Origin: Cyprinodon diabolis
Taxonomy: Eukaryota > Chordata > Actinopteri > Cyprinodontiformes > Cyprinodontidae
Direction of reading: 5' to 3'
Assembly: GCA_030533445.1 (NCBI GenBank)
Contig: CM060062.1
Coordinates: 20,043,829-20,107,828, forward strand
Length of the DNA: 64,000 nucleotides
In this document: positions 1 through 9,589 of the stretch, one piece after another
Position numbering within the stretch: position 1 is the first letter of the stretch
How the letters are laid out: the number at the start of each line of letters is the position of its first letter
Program-made: the position numbers and the translations under genes
Notes under the pieces: generated by a model
What the model saw: only the letters and a program-made list of their open reading frames with translations
What the model was told of the DNA's origin: nothing
Databases searched by the model: none

Positions 1-130
1 CAGGAGGAGTGGCTGACGGGATCCTCTTGTCTCTTGATGCCTTCTTGCTGTTTGGCTGCTTTAAAGCCCTCTTCAGCTCATTGATGCTAGCCTGGTGTTT
101 CTGTAAAACGTCCTCTGGCTTATCCAAAAA
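1..130 (-). CDS. epb41l1: epb41l1 exon (residues ~498-540), runs off the window
   Basis: Coding exon of a protein 4.1N-like gene on the minus strand, entering from the linker that follows the FERM-adjacent region. It reads [20 protein letters not shown] and continues with a basic stretch ([10 protein letters not shown]...). That is the hallmark EPB41L1 segment lying between the FERM-adjacent region and the spectrin/actin-binding area of the family. It opens in phase 0 after exon 801-833, restoring the family-typical KQE-FLDKPED junction. The acceptor is a run of three possible AG sites, AAG-CAG-CAG at 131-139, so forms with one or two extra Gln residues are possible. The exon is cut by the window edge at position 1; no donor is visible. 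Seen: reading frame and acceptor. Known: family similarity. Gene assignment is firm. Confidence 0.93.
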
Positions 131-136
131 CTGCTG

Positions 137-800
137 CTTAGACAGTAAAACATAAACAGAAAGTGATTTAAGGTCTTAAAAATATATTCTTTTAATTGCA
201 TTTTAATAAATGTAATTTTTCTGTTTAATAAATGAAATGCAAATTCCTTAACTTGACTTAAACCTCCTTTACTCACCACCTTTAAAATGACAGAAGATGA
301 TGGATTAAGAGCGTCAAGAAATAAACTGTAAGCATTTATTCCCATAAGACTTGTATCAAAATAGTAATTCAAAAAATAATTCATTTATATATAATATAAT
401 AATATAAAATTAAAATAATAATATAAAAAAAATAAAATTCAAGCAGAGGACTTGTTACTGAGTCTCAAAATACCAGCCAAAGTTAATAAAAAATCTTTAG
501 TAGGCCTATTTTAGAAAACTAAACCAGAACTGATTAAGTTTTGTAAGAATCTGATTCATATTAATAATTTCAGAGAAGAACTATTTAACAAAACAATTTT
601 GAAACCAACATTCACAACCACTTTCTGACACGAAGTAATGCATTAGAAAATTACGTGCACCACAGTGGTAAAGCTTCAAATAGGACTTCCTTTCATCTTG
701 GTGCATTCTGACAAGTGGAAGATGCAGATGTAAATCATCAACCAAAAACACCCGGTAATGTTCATACACAGCACATGTCCACAATAAGGAAGAGCAGTAC
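137..800. other. epb41l1: intron between linker exons
   Basis: AT-rich intronic DNA of epb41l1. No RNA gene or convincing coding segment is visible. Its minus-strand donor is GT at 799-800 and the acceptor cluster is at 131-139. The pyrimidine tract before the acceptor is poor. Confidence 0.6.
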
Positions 801-833
801 CTCCTGCTTGGGCCGATGGGGCAGCAGATCCTT
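801..833 (-). CDS. epb41l1: epb41l1 micro-exon, 33 nt (residues ~487-497)
   Basis: An 11-codon in-frame exon encoding KDLLPHRPKQE. The minus-strand donor is CAGGAG|GTACTG at 799-800. The acceptor follows a long C-rich pyrimidine tract ending GGAG|AAG, with AG at 834-835. A second AG three bases further on (831-832) would drop the initial Lys, giving a GAG-AAG tandem site. The end -PKQE joins FLDKPED of the next exon, as in other EPB41L1 proteins. Phase 0 on both sides means it can be skipped without a frame change, as expected for the alternatively spliced linker of protein 4.1 genes. Confidence 0.8.
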
Positions 834-2334
834 CTCCGACAGACCGGGAGGGTGATGGGGGGGAGCAAGTGAAGTGGAATGAAAAGTTTTTGGAGCAAAG
901 CAGCAGGTTGAGATTTTGAGGGAAGGGGGGAGGAACAGATGTGTGCAGAGACAAAGAGGTAAAATGCAGCAGGTGAGTGAAAACAGGCAGGCAGGCAGGC
1001 AGCCAGATGGACAAACAGAAACAGCTGACACTGTCTAGGAGTGGAGGCAGGATCTCTGACTCAGACTATTAAGCTGAATAATGTTCTGCCAAGAAGACAG
1101 GGACAATCCATTTTAGTGTCAGCCAAATTATAATTAATGCAGTCGTCTATTGATTTGGGTGTTTGGGAGAGGATTATTCCCATGCTTCTTAGCCCAAAGA
1201 TTTGATGAGAGCACATTTAGAAAACCACAAATAAGGAGTCCAATAATTTGCTCATCTAATTTTCATTTGTCCAGCCTCGAAAAAAAAAAAAAATTTATTG
1301 CCCTTAACTTTAACATTTCAAGCCATAAATATGAATGTAATTTTTTGGTATTTTATTTAAATACATGCTAGCCTAATACAAATGGCATATATTGTGCAAA
1401 TGGATGAAAAGATGTGTTTTTATATATATTTTTTTTAAAAGTGTGTTTTAAAAATTTACTTAATTTGAGTCTGTATTTTGAAGAATTTCCTTTTACAACT
1501 ACAGCTACAGTCGTTCTTTTCTAAATCATAAGACTCGTATTGTACATTCCAATATTAAAAATAGTATAAGAAAAGTCAGTTTGGATGGAGGAGATATGTA
1601 TATAAAAAAAGAATGTCCTTAAAAAGTAATTCGTTTAGATTTGGTTAATGCTTTCCTGTAAACCATTTAATCACAGCTGCAGTTGTTTACATTTCTATTC
1701 AGGGCCCTTCCAAGGAATTTTGGGGCCCCAAGCAGAATCGACCTGAAGGCTTATAATACACCACAGACTGAGTAGAAAATTTTGGGTAGAGGTGGCTCCC
1801 TTGAGGCATATTCTGATAACGGTGTCACTGTACTTTTTTACAATCACTGAATTTAAATTCCCAATTCTTGTCAGTTTGGTCTGTAGTACTTTTCATTTTA
1901 AATAAACAGCTACTGTAAGTGTCGGTGCGCTATTCATTGGCCAGTGTTGGTTAATGTATTAAACAATGCTCTGAGAGTTGTTGAAAGCTTGGGCTATGTT
2001 TGGATGACTTAACACTGTTTGTTCAGTTTCACTGCAGCACAAATACAATTGTTCTATAAAATTAGCTGTAATTGTAATCAGAATAGATTAGGCACAAGAG
2101 TGACTGTATTTATAAACTTCTACATGGGAGGAAAAAAAATGTAAGAATAAATCCATCATTCGTTTGTTCTTCCGGAGATCAGTTCATGCAGCTTCCATGG
2201 ATTCTAGTTAGTTGAATCCTGGAACTAAGGACCTTAATATTAACATTTCCACAAGCATTTAACTGCTTAAACACAGAGTAATGGAGCATAACCTTAAACA
2301 GCCACAAGCAGATAAAGGTCCATGAACAAAATAC
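834..2334. other. epb41l1: intron, ~1.5 kb
   Basis: AT-rich intron. A G-rich stretch (about 850-1030, on the plus strand) is simply the complement of the acceptor pyrimidine tract. No other gene seen. Confidence 0.6.
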
Positions 2335-2373
2335 CTCTGGTTTCGAGTCTATAGGAATGCCTGGCTCCTCATC
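2335..2373 (-). CDS. epb41l1: epb41l1 micro-exon, 39 nt (residues ~474-486)
   Basis: A 13-codon exon reading DEEPGIPIDSKPE. On the minus strand the acceptor is CAACCAG|GAT (AG at 2374-2375) and the donor is CCAGAG|GTATTT (2333-2334). It is phase 0 at both ends, so inclusion or skipping preserves frame. It sits between the [10 protein letters not shown] end of exon 2904-3142 and the KDLLPHRPKQE micro-exon, where mammalian EPB41L1 has a short P/E/K-rich stretch. It is too short to be confirmed by translation alone; the splice sites and the phase chain are the evidence. Confidence 0.7.
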
Positions 2374-2903
2374 CTGGTTGAAAGAACAAGGAAGAGAACA
2401 GAAATGTAAGAGAAAGAGAGCTGAGATTAGCGAAAGATGTTAGGAGTGCTGCAGCAAGAGAAGAAGATAGATGAGGCAGGGTGCTGGTTAGACATTTATA
2501 ATTTGCAGGAAATAGGTCAGGTTAGATTTTAAAGAATAGAGAGCAAAGATGACTTAGAGGGCTTATTAGAATATGTGATATTATGCCAAGAGTAGAAGAG
2601 CAAGGATGATGATTAGTTTTTTTAATAAAAAGAGGAAAAGAGAAAATGTTCATGCAAGACTGCACAATTGGTGTGCAAAATAGAAGCTTTTCAAATTAGG
2701 ACTGCAATACCTAAACGCTGTTCTCCAACCTTCTAAAAGGTTCATATAGTCATTCTGTTTACTTAGCAGCAGGCGGAGGCTATTAGGACCTTTTTTTTGT
2801 TCATATAATTGATTCATAGTGTATTCACATGTTTGCCCTTTTTTAACAATTATGACTGAAAACAGTTCCCTGTGCAATTTCTGGAACTAACTCATTCCTT
2901 TAC

Positions 2904-3142
2904 CTTGAGTTCCAAGGCTTTTGTTGGCGTTGAACTGACAGCTCCAAGTGGCTGTTTCCAACCATCATGCTGCTCCATCTCCTGGTCTGTGTATCGGTTC
3001 TGGTCTTGGTCTTGATAGAGGTAATGATCATGGTCAAGATCTAAGCTGCCCTCTTGATCCAGATCTTCCCGGGACATAAACTGTGTGTGTTCACTTGAGC
3101 TTCTCTGAGACAACTGATCCATACTATCCCCTAAAGCTGAAG
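2904..3142 (-). CDS. epb41l1: epb41l1 exon, acidic linker (residues ~394-473)
   Basis: A 239-nt exon that starts in phase 1. The codon split with the preceding exon gives Ala, producing SIDG-A, as in EPB41L1. It encodes about 80 residues of hydrophilic linker: a Ser/Arg patch ([13 protein letters not shown]), then a striking Asp/Gln/His/Tyr-rich run (about residues 420-450, e.g. [18 protein letters not shown]), then [12 protein letters not shown]. The TPTK-ELK ending matches the vertebrate EPB41L1 linker. The donor is CTCAAG|GTAAAG at 2902-2903. The acceptor is TTCTTCTCAG at 3143-3144, with a second in-frame AG six bases inside (3137-3138) that would remove two residues. The region is presumably disordered and a phosphorylation target; that is inference from composition. 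Confidence 0.88.
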
Positions 3143-3246
3143 CTGAGAAGAAGGGGTTATAGGATAGCAGAGAGAAAAAGTGTCTTTATTACAATACTTC
3201 GAAAAACAAACTTTCAACAAGGCAATAAAAAAGTTTGGGTTCACAC

Positions 3247-3422
3247 CTCCATCTATGCTTCGGGGCTGCAGGTATCGCTTGCTGACAGAACGATCAAACT
3301 GTGGGGCAGGCCTGTCAATCAAAGCACTTGCCTGCCTTGTCTGGGCTTGTGTCCTCCCACTGTATCGAAACTTGGAGCCAATTACGAGAAAGCCCTTAGG
3401 AGGTGGTTCAGGGGAAACCAAT
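3247..3422 (-). CDS. epb41l1: epb41l1 exon, FERM-adjacent region (residues ~335-394)
   Basis: A 176-nt exon encoding the end of the FERM C-lobe and the FERM-adjacent (FA) region. It begins [20 protein letters not shown] and continues [20 protein letters not shown], then [18 protein letters not shown]. The [11 protein letters not shown] signature separates EPB41L1 from EPB41, EPB41L2 and EPB41L3. The acceptor is TTTCTTTTTACAG|A (AG 3423-3424). The donor is ATGGAG|GTGTGA (3245-3246). Both ends are split codons (Arg with the upstream exon, Ala with the downstream exon). The RxxS and S-K-R motifs of FA regions are regulated by phosphorylation in the family; no specific site is claimed here. Confidence 0.96.
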
Positions 3423-3924
3423 CTGTAAAAAGAAACCTCAATTTATGAAAAAAAACTTTGAGATTAACTTTTCTGAAAGAATTATACATCTAATTTTATG
3501 TTATTTTTACAAATAATGTACTAAATATGTAGCGAATATAATATCAGATTCGATAAGTATATGTTTTAAGGTTTAGGCTAAATAACACCTAAAAAAATGT
3601 CACCTGGTGAATGCGTTTAATGGAAGGCTTGAATTGCTGATGCCAGTCAATATTAATACTATTTAGAGCTGAAACAGAAATATATTCTGAATTTTTAAAT
3701 TACAGCTTTTGGTTTATAAGTTTTATATGGGAATTATAGACAATTGAGCTGGCAAAAAAGGAGCTTTTAAATCTCTTAGTAGAGTTCTGGTTTATAAAGT
3801 ATCTGTTAGTAATGGAAGGAAAAAGTGGGTTCACACATGCGCTGGCTTTTAATATTTGATTTTTGGACAAATATGTTAACAAAAATCAACTAGATTTTTA
3901 AACAAAGTATGGAACTAAACCTTC

Positions 3925-4200
3925 TGTATTCTGAACTCGCCAAATGAAAGGCTTCTCTTCACAAACGCCCAACAAAAGCGATTTAGCAAACTCACTCTCC
4001 TGGCAAGAAGATGTGTTCTACTACAGAGGATAAAACATACACCCCCAACCATGAATGAGTTGTATGGAGACATTGTAGGGTTCCTCCCAATAGAACGTCT
4101 GCGTTCCAAATTAAAGGAAATCAAAGCAATTTTTGACAGGTGCCGGGAGCCTTTGCTGAGCCATCTCCCAAAAGAAACAGCTGAAATTGCGTGAAAGGGG
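3925..4200 (+). mobile_element. LINE ORF2 C-terminal remnant (L1/Tx1-like)
   Basis: The plus-strand frame reads ERLLFTNAQQKRFSKLTLLA, then RRCVLLQRIKHTPPTMNELY and a segment ...FLPIERLRSKLKEIKAIFDRC, with a stop near 4193. The arrangement (basic ARR.xxLLxRI, TPPT, LxxERLRxxLK, FDRCREPLL) resembles the extreme C-terminus of L1/Tx1-type LINE ORF2 proteins, downstream of the reverse transcriptase. No catalytic motif is present, so this is a 5'-truncated, dead copy. The family assignment is by pattern memory only. Confidence 0.4.
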
Positions 4201-4369
4201 TATGACGATATCAGCTCGGGCCCATCTCCTGAAATCCTGCTTCATGATTCCTTTCAAAAAATACAGAGCCAACACCTGTGCTGCATATCTTATGTAATGT
4301 TGAAAATTGGAAACTATACAAGAGATACCTAAAGAGGATGTTGTGTTAATAAATGTGTTAAACTATCAC

Positions 4370-4624
4370 TTATTTTACTGGAAATAAATTCTCCAACTCC
4401 GCAGAATTTATTAGGTCATTCTCTAACACTATGCTTTCTCTGATTTTTCTCATAGTAGCTTCATCTGGTCTGTTCCTGTGTGGCTGGGACAGCATCCTGG
4501 ACAGAAATATCAGCTGTGCTGCTGCCATCAACACCTTTGTTTCTAGATGTTCGAGCTTGACCTGTTTTTCAGTGTAGTCCTGTTTCTCTGACTGTGACTG
4601 GCTGGATGTGCTCTCTTCGTCCAC
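4370..4624 (-). pseudogene. unidentified ORF remnant (84 aa)
   Basis: Minus-strand frame of 84 codons with protein-like composition: a Ser/Gln-rich start (STSSQSQSEKQDYTEKQ), then an amphipathic part (KLEHLETKVLMAAAQLIFLS, RMLSQPHRNRPDEATMRKIR) ending ELENLFPVK. It is probably continuous with the ORF at 4673-4891 on the same strand, with a short interrupted stretch between them. I do not recognise the family. It lies in an epb41l1 intron surrounded by LINE debris, so a retroelement or retrocopy origin is the simplest guess. Confidence 0.35.
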
Positions 4625-4672
4625 AGATGTGGGAACTGGTTGTGTGTTTCCTGGACTGGGCCACCTGTAGAA

Positions 4673-4891
4673 CTAGTTGACAGCTGCCTTTTGTATCTCT
4701 GCTTCTTTCTGTATGTCTGCTTCTGTCTCCTTGAACTCCAGTCGGCATCGGCAGATGGCTGCTCGCACTGAGCCTGGTTCTGCTGGAGGTTCCTTCCTGT
4801 TAAACAGAATTTTTTTTCCCTCCACTGTCCCTACAAGCATGCTTTGTTGCATCAACTCATTGCCTTTAAGGCAATGAGTTGATGCAACCAA
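4673..4891 (-). pseudogene. unidentified ORF remnant (72 aa), upstream partner
   Basis: Minus-strand frame of 72 codons. It contains LMQQSMLVGTVEGKKILFNR, KEPPAEPGSVRAAICRCRLEF and a Lys/Glu-rich tail (KETEADIQKEAEIQKAAVN). Composition and length suggest former coding sequence; no known domain was recognised. Its first codons lie inside the 43-bp palindrome at 4846-4888, so the apparent ATG is probably an artefact of that palindrome. The ORF at 4370-4624 follows after about 50 nt on the same strand. Confidence 0.35.
4846..4888. repeat. 43-bp near-perfect palindrome
   Basis: GTTGCATCAACTCATTGCCTT (shown as 4846-4866; first 20 bases GTTGCATCAACTCATTGCCT) is followed by a single T and then its exact reverse complement at 4868-4888. 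The arms are 21 bp with a one-base centre. It sits at the edge of the unidentified ORF remnant and just before a LINE/SINE-type 3' tail. Confidence 0.9.
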
Positions 4892-4934
4892 CTGGTTTTC
4901 CTTAGATAGAAAACTGAATCAATTTGACTCTATG

Positions 4935-5017
4935 ATCTAGTTGAATTGTAAAGTGCCTTGAGATGACATGTGTTGTGAATCGGCACTATATAAATAAACT
5001 GAATTGCATTGAATTGT
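4935..5017 (+). repeat. LINE/SINE 3' tail fragment
   Basis: Contains AAAGTGCCTTGAGATGACAT, TGTTGTGAATCGGCACTATA and TAAATAAACTGAATTG followed by short ATTG-type repeats. This is the common teleost tail of L2-type LINEs and the SINEs that share it. The same family occurs inverted at 54436-54515. No coding part is attached. Confidence 0.7.
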
Positions 5018-7025
5018 AAGTATAACTTCTGGGCTTTTAATGTTTGTTCTTTTTTAAGTATAGTCAACAGAGACCTTTATAGTCCAGGTCTCCCCAGTAG
5101 GTGACTTTGCTATTTTCATCTTGTGTGTATATTGTGTTGAGCACTGATACCCACATTTTCCCATCCATATTTGGTTACCAACAGGCAGGCTTGTGCCTGC
5201 AGATTGCCACTATGGCTCCAGAGGGTTCACCTACTGAAGTGTCCAGCTTTCAGTAAGATCTTGAAAATCAACTATAGTCAATTAGAGATCTAGTCTTGAA
5301 TTGTTACCTTAAACAACATACATTCCAGGATTACAAAACAGTCCTCCTTGTACAAGTTGGTTTATGCTTGACACGTCTGCCATGTCTGCAAAGCACCGCA
5401 TGCTCCCTTTAGCATAGAGGCATAGAAAATGTTGGCCAGAACAGTTTTTTCTACTTATATACTGTGGCTTTTTAAGTTTGCAGTCTTTTGCGTATTACTG
5501 CCTCCCAGAGTTTAGCAGAATAGTTGAGAGTATAAAATACTGCAAATGTTTTGTTACTAATGACCTTCGCTGCTCATTTCCGTGCAGAAGATAGATGCTA
5601 CAAACCTATTTGGTAGCAATTTAACACATTCCCAACCAGAGAAAGACAGAATGCTGTCTGAAGAGGAGGAGTATTTAATTAAGTTTATTTGTTTCTTGTT
5701 CACAATGATGGTAGAATGAAGAAGGACAGATAGAGGGATTTCTTTATTGTTTTCAAGAATGTTGTCCCTGCTCTACACTACGGATCTGGGGTAGAGCTGC
5801 TGTATGTCTTCATCAAAAGGAAACCTTGAGGATTTTTTGAGTCTTCGCTCATGATCCCTACTGGGTTTCTCTGGAGTTTTCCAAGGACTTGTTTGATCTC
5901 TTACAGGCTTTGTTAGACACTATTTTTTTCATCCTTAACTTGTAACTTGTTCTGTGCTGCAGTTATTTTTACCTGATAGCTCTTTGAGGATAACCTTTTG
6001 GTGCAAATATGCTGTCCTTCACATTGAGATCCTGCATTATTTTGTAAAAGAAAGGTCCAAAAGGTTTAAAAATATTTTTTTTGATTATTTAGCTATTCAT
6101 GTGCAAATAGCTTAAGACCTGCATACACTGTATGTCTTTAGTGCTTTTAGAGATGATTTTCCAGTCGTACGACAAGTTTGGGATAGTACTTTCGGCCAAA
6201 TAGTGTGTTGTGCACTCTGCAGTATAAAAGGGGGTGACCACAGGCGATTCGCTACTCACGCTGAGCTCCTGATCAGAAATTGTGGGTAACAAGAAAGTCA
6301 AAACTGTTTGATATTTTGGGTGTGGCTTATGTTGAAGTGGTGACACACAAGATTGAGAAATCTTACTTCTGAGATTTTCACACTACCCATATGCATGTAA
6401 TGTGCTTCTTCTTCTATGACTACTGACCTTTACAGATGTGCTTTAAAGTTTACATGACCTGCCATTAAAGAAAATTATAAATTCAGACTGGTAATTAAAA
6501 TATTTTTAACTGGCAACTGTTTTTTTTTTCTTCTATTTTTAAAGGAAGGGTATGTAAACTTTAACGCATAACAAAATTTATTGTGTGAGTGAGTTTTACA
6601 GTGGGAGTAGTCTGATCAAATCTGAGCGTCAGTTTGTATAGTGTGAGGACCTACAACTGTGAACTCTTGCACAATTTGAGTTATGGCTGCGATTGAAAAT
6701 ATCACAGAGTGTATCCCAGGATTTATATAGATTGCTTAAACATATCTGAAAGTTTTCAAATGCAAAGAAATCCACAAAGTTTTAAATGAAGCAGAGAGCA
6801 AACCTGCCTAAAGAGAAAGATTTTTATGGAAGCCCTTAGACCTGATGGAGATCAGGATTATTTTTTTTATCATTAAGTCCGTTTATTAATAGTCAGTTCT
6901 TTTCTTTTTTTAGATAATAAAAACTGTGAGATGTCTTTCAACAGCATTCATATCCGACATGCAAAGAGTTAACACGCATGCAGTGTGCCAAGATGCATCC
7001 GTCCATCCATATGTATGAAGTCCTA

Positions 7026-8157
<1,132 letters not shown>

Positions 8158-8310
8158 CTCTCCTGGACGGATTTTGATATAGAAGTTGCTTCTTTTATAT
8201 GAGATTTTAAGGATTTTAGGCCAGGCAAAGCGATTGATCCTGAGGCGGTCTCTGTAGATGAGAAGCCCATTTGCACTGACGCCAAGCATTATGTCTATTC
8301 CCTCAGAGTC
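8158..8310 (-). CDS. epb41l1: epb41l1 exon, FERM F3 lobe (residues ~252-302)
   Basis: A 153-nt, 51-codon exon in phase 0 at both ends. It encodes [40 protein letters not shown] and [11 protein letters not shown], the beta-strands of the FERM F3 lobe that bind cytoplasmic tails of membrane proteins (glycophorin, band 3 and receptor tails in the family). The acceptor is TTTCCTAG|GAC (AG 8311-8312) and the donor is GGAGAG|GTAAAC (8156-8157). [10 protein letters not shown] and [13 protein letters not shown] point to EPB41L1 over the other paralogues. The upstream intron is only 95 nt and has a GC donor. Confidence 0.97.
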
Positions 8311-8405
8311 CTAGGAAAGGTAAAAAGATTTTCAAAGAGTAATCAAAAAAAGACATTAGGGGATGGAGAATTCCAGCAGGAACAATGACACTAATCTATT
8401 CCTGC

Positions 8406-8493
8406 CTTTGCATGATGAAGATCCACTCCATACATTGAGAGCTTCTTTGCATTTTCTAGGAAGTTCATCTCTGCTTCTGCTGGAGTCATCCCC
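8406..8493 (-). CDS. epb41l1: epb41l1 exon, FERM F2-F3 junction (residues ~222-251)
   Basis: An 88-nt exon encoding (R)[18 protein letters not shown], then [11 protein letters not shown], the end of the F2 alpha-lobe and the entry to F3. The acceptor is AATCATTTTT...CTTTAG|GGGG (AG 8494-8495). It starts by completing an Arg codon (AG|G). The 3' boundary must fall after HHAK, where the minus strand reads CAAAG|GCAGGA: the intron starts with GC, not GT. Reading through gives a stop five codons later (AAG GCA GGA ATA GAT TAG), so a GC-AG intron is the only solution that keeps the domain intact. Confidence 0.95.
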
Positions 8494-8588
8494 CTAAAGA
8501 ATAAATCCCAAAAGAGGATTATTAATTTACAACCATCACTTTAAGCTCATTCATGGATTGCTGTGGTAATCATAGTCATTTCTATGAC

Positions 8589-8807
8589 CTATAGTTATGG
8601 TGCAACTCCATCACTCTCTCCTCCAGTTCTCGCGTTTGGTTTGGAGCAAAGTGGAAGTCACTGACGTAGTCTGGGCCATGTTCTTCAGGGTCGTAGTCTC
8701 CCAGTTCAGCCTGGACTGTGTAGGAGCCCAGCAGAGCATGTGTGACAAATGAGCATGGGAGGCGGCCAGAGAGGATGTCATCCCTTAGCTGTAGACACAG
8801 GTAGTAC
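8589..8807 (-). CDS. epb41l1: epb41l1 exon, FERM F2 lobe (residues ~149-222)
   Basis: A 219-nt exon encoding (R)[58 protein letters not shown] and [14 protein letters not shown](R). This is the acyl-CoA-binding-like F2 lobe of the FERM domain. The acceptor is TTTGTTTATAAG|G (AG 8808-8809) and the donor is CTATAG|GTCATA (8587-8588). Both ends split Arg codons, the conserved intron positions of protein 4.1 genes. The 95-nt intron to exon 8406-8493 is compact. Confidence 0.97.
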
Positions 8808-9589
8808 CTTATAAACAAATCAGAAAAATAAATGAGAGATGCAGAAAAAAATGTATTTAAAAAACAAATCAAAGTCTTAAAAATCAGCTACTTGATCCTA
8901 GTCTTTGGTTTTCAGTCAGAATCCTTGCTATGTATGGCTCTTAGGAGGTTAGTGCTGGTCAGCAAACAGAAATGGTGCAACTAATATTTCGAAGTTTTAA
9001 ATATGCTCAAAAAAACAAAGTGATGCAAACTCTCTGCCCAATATCATAATCTATATATAAAAAGCAGCAATCGCAATGTGGCTCAGTAGTCAAAATAAAA
9101 TGATAATTTTTGCTTCCATCCGCTTCTTTAGAAGATCTTAGGGAATTATTTTTTCCAATAATCTGTAAACTGTGAGGCAACTTTGCTTATGGTATGCATC
9201 GAAATAGAAATAAGTTAATGATAAAATGCTCAACAGCACTCTTTTTTCGTCCCAAAAAACGAATACAGGTCTCGTATTCACAAACTTTGAAATGGAACAC
9301 ATGGCCTGCTACAGCATATCAAAACGGAAATGTTAGATTTATTCATTGTCATGAAAGGTGAATGGACAATCCAAATGCCATTTAACAAAAGGTATGTCTC
9401 TGTTAAAAGGAAGAGCTCCTAAAAAAGATTAGATAAATTACTATTATCTTTTATTCATAAGTAAAATTGTTAGTTAAATAGCTTCTTAACAATAACAAAC
9501 GGCTTTAATATTTTTCGAGATTCTGTGCTCAACCCAGCACTGAGGCTTCCTTCATCAAAGTGTTTAACGATATCCACACAAATACGGTC

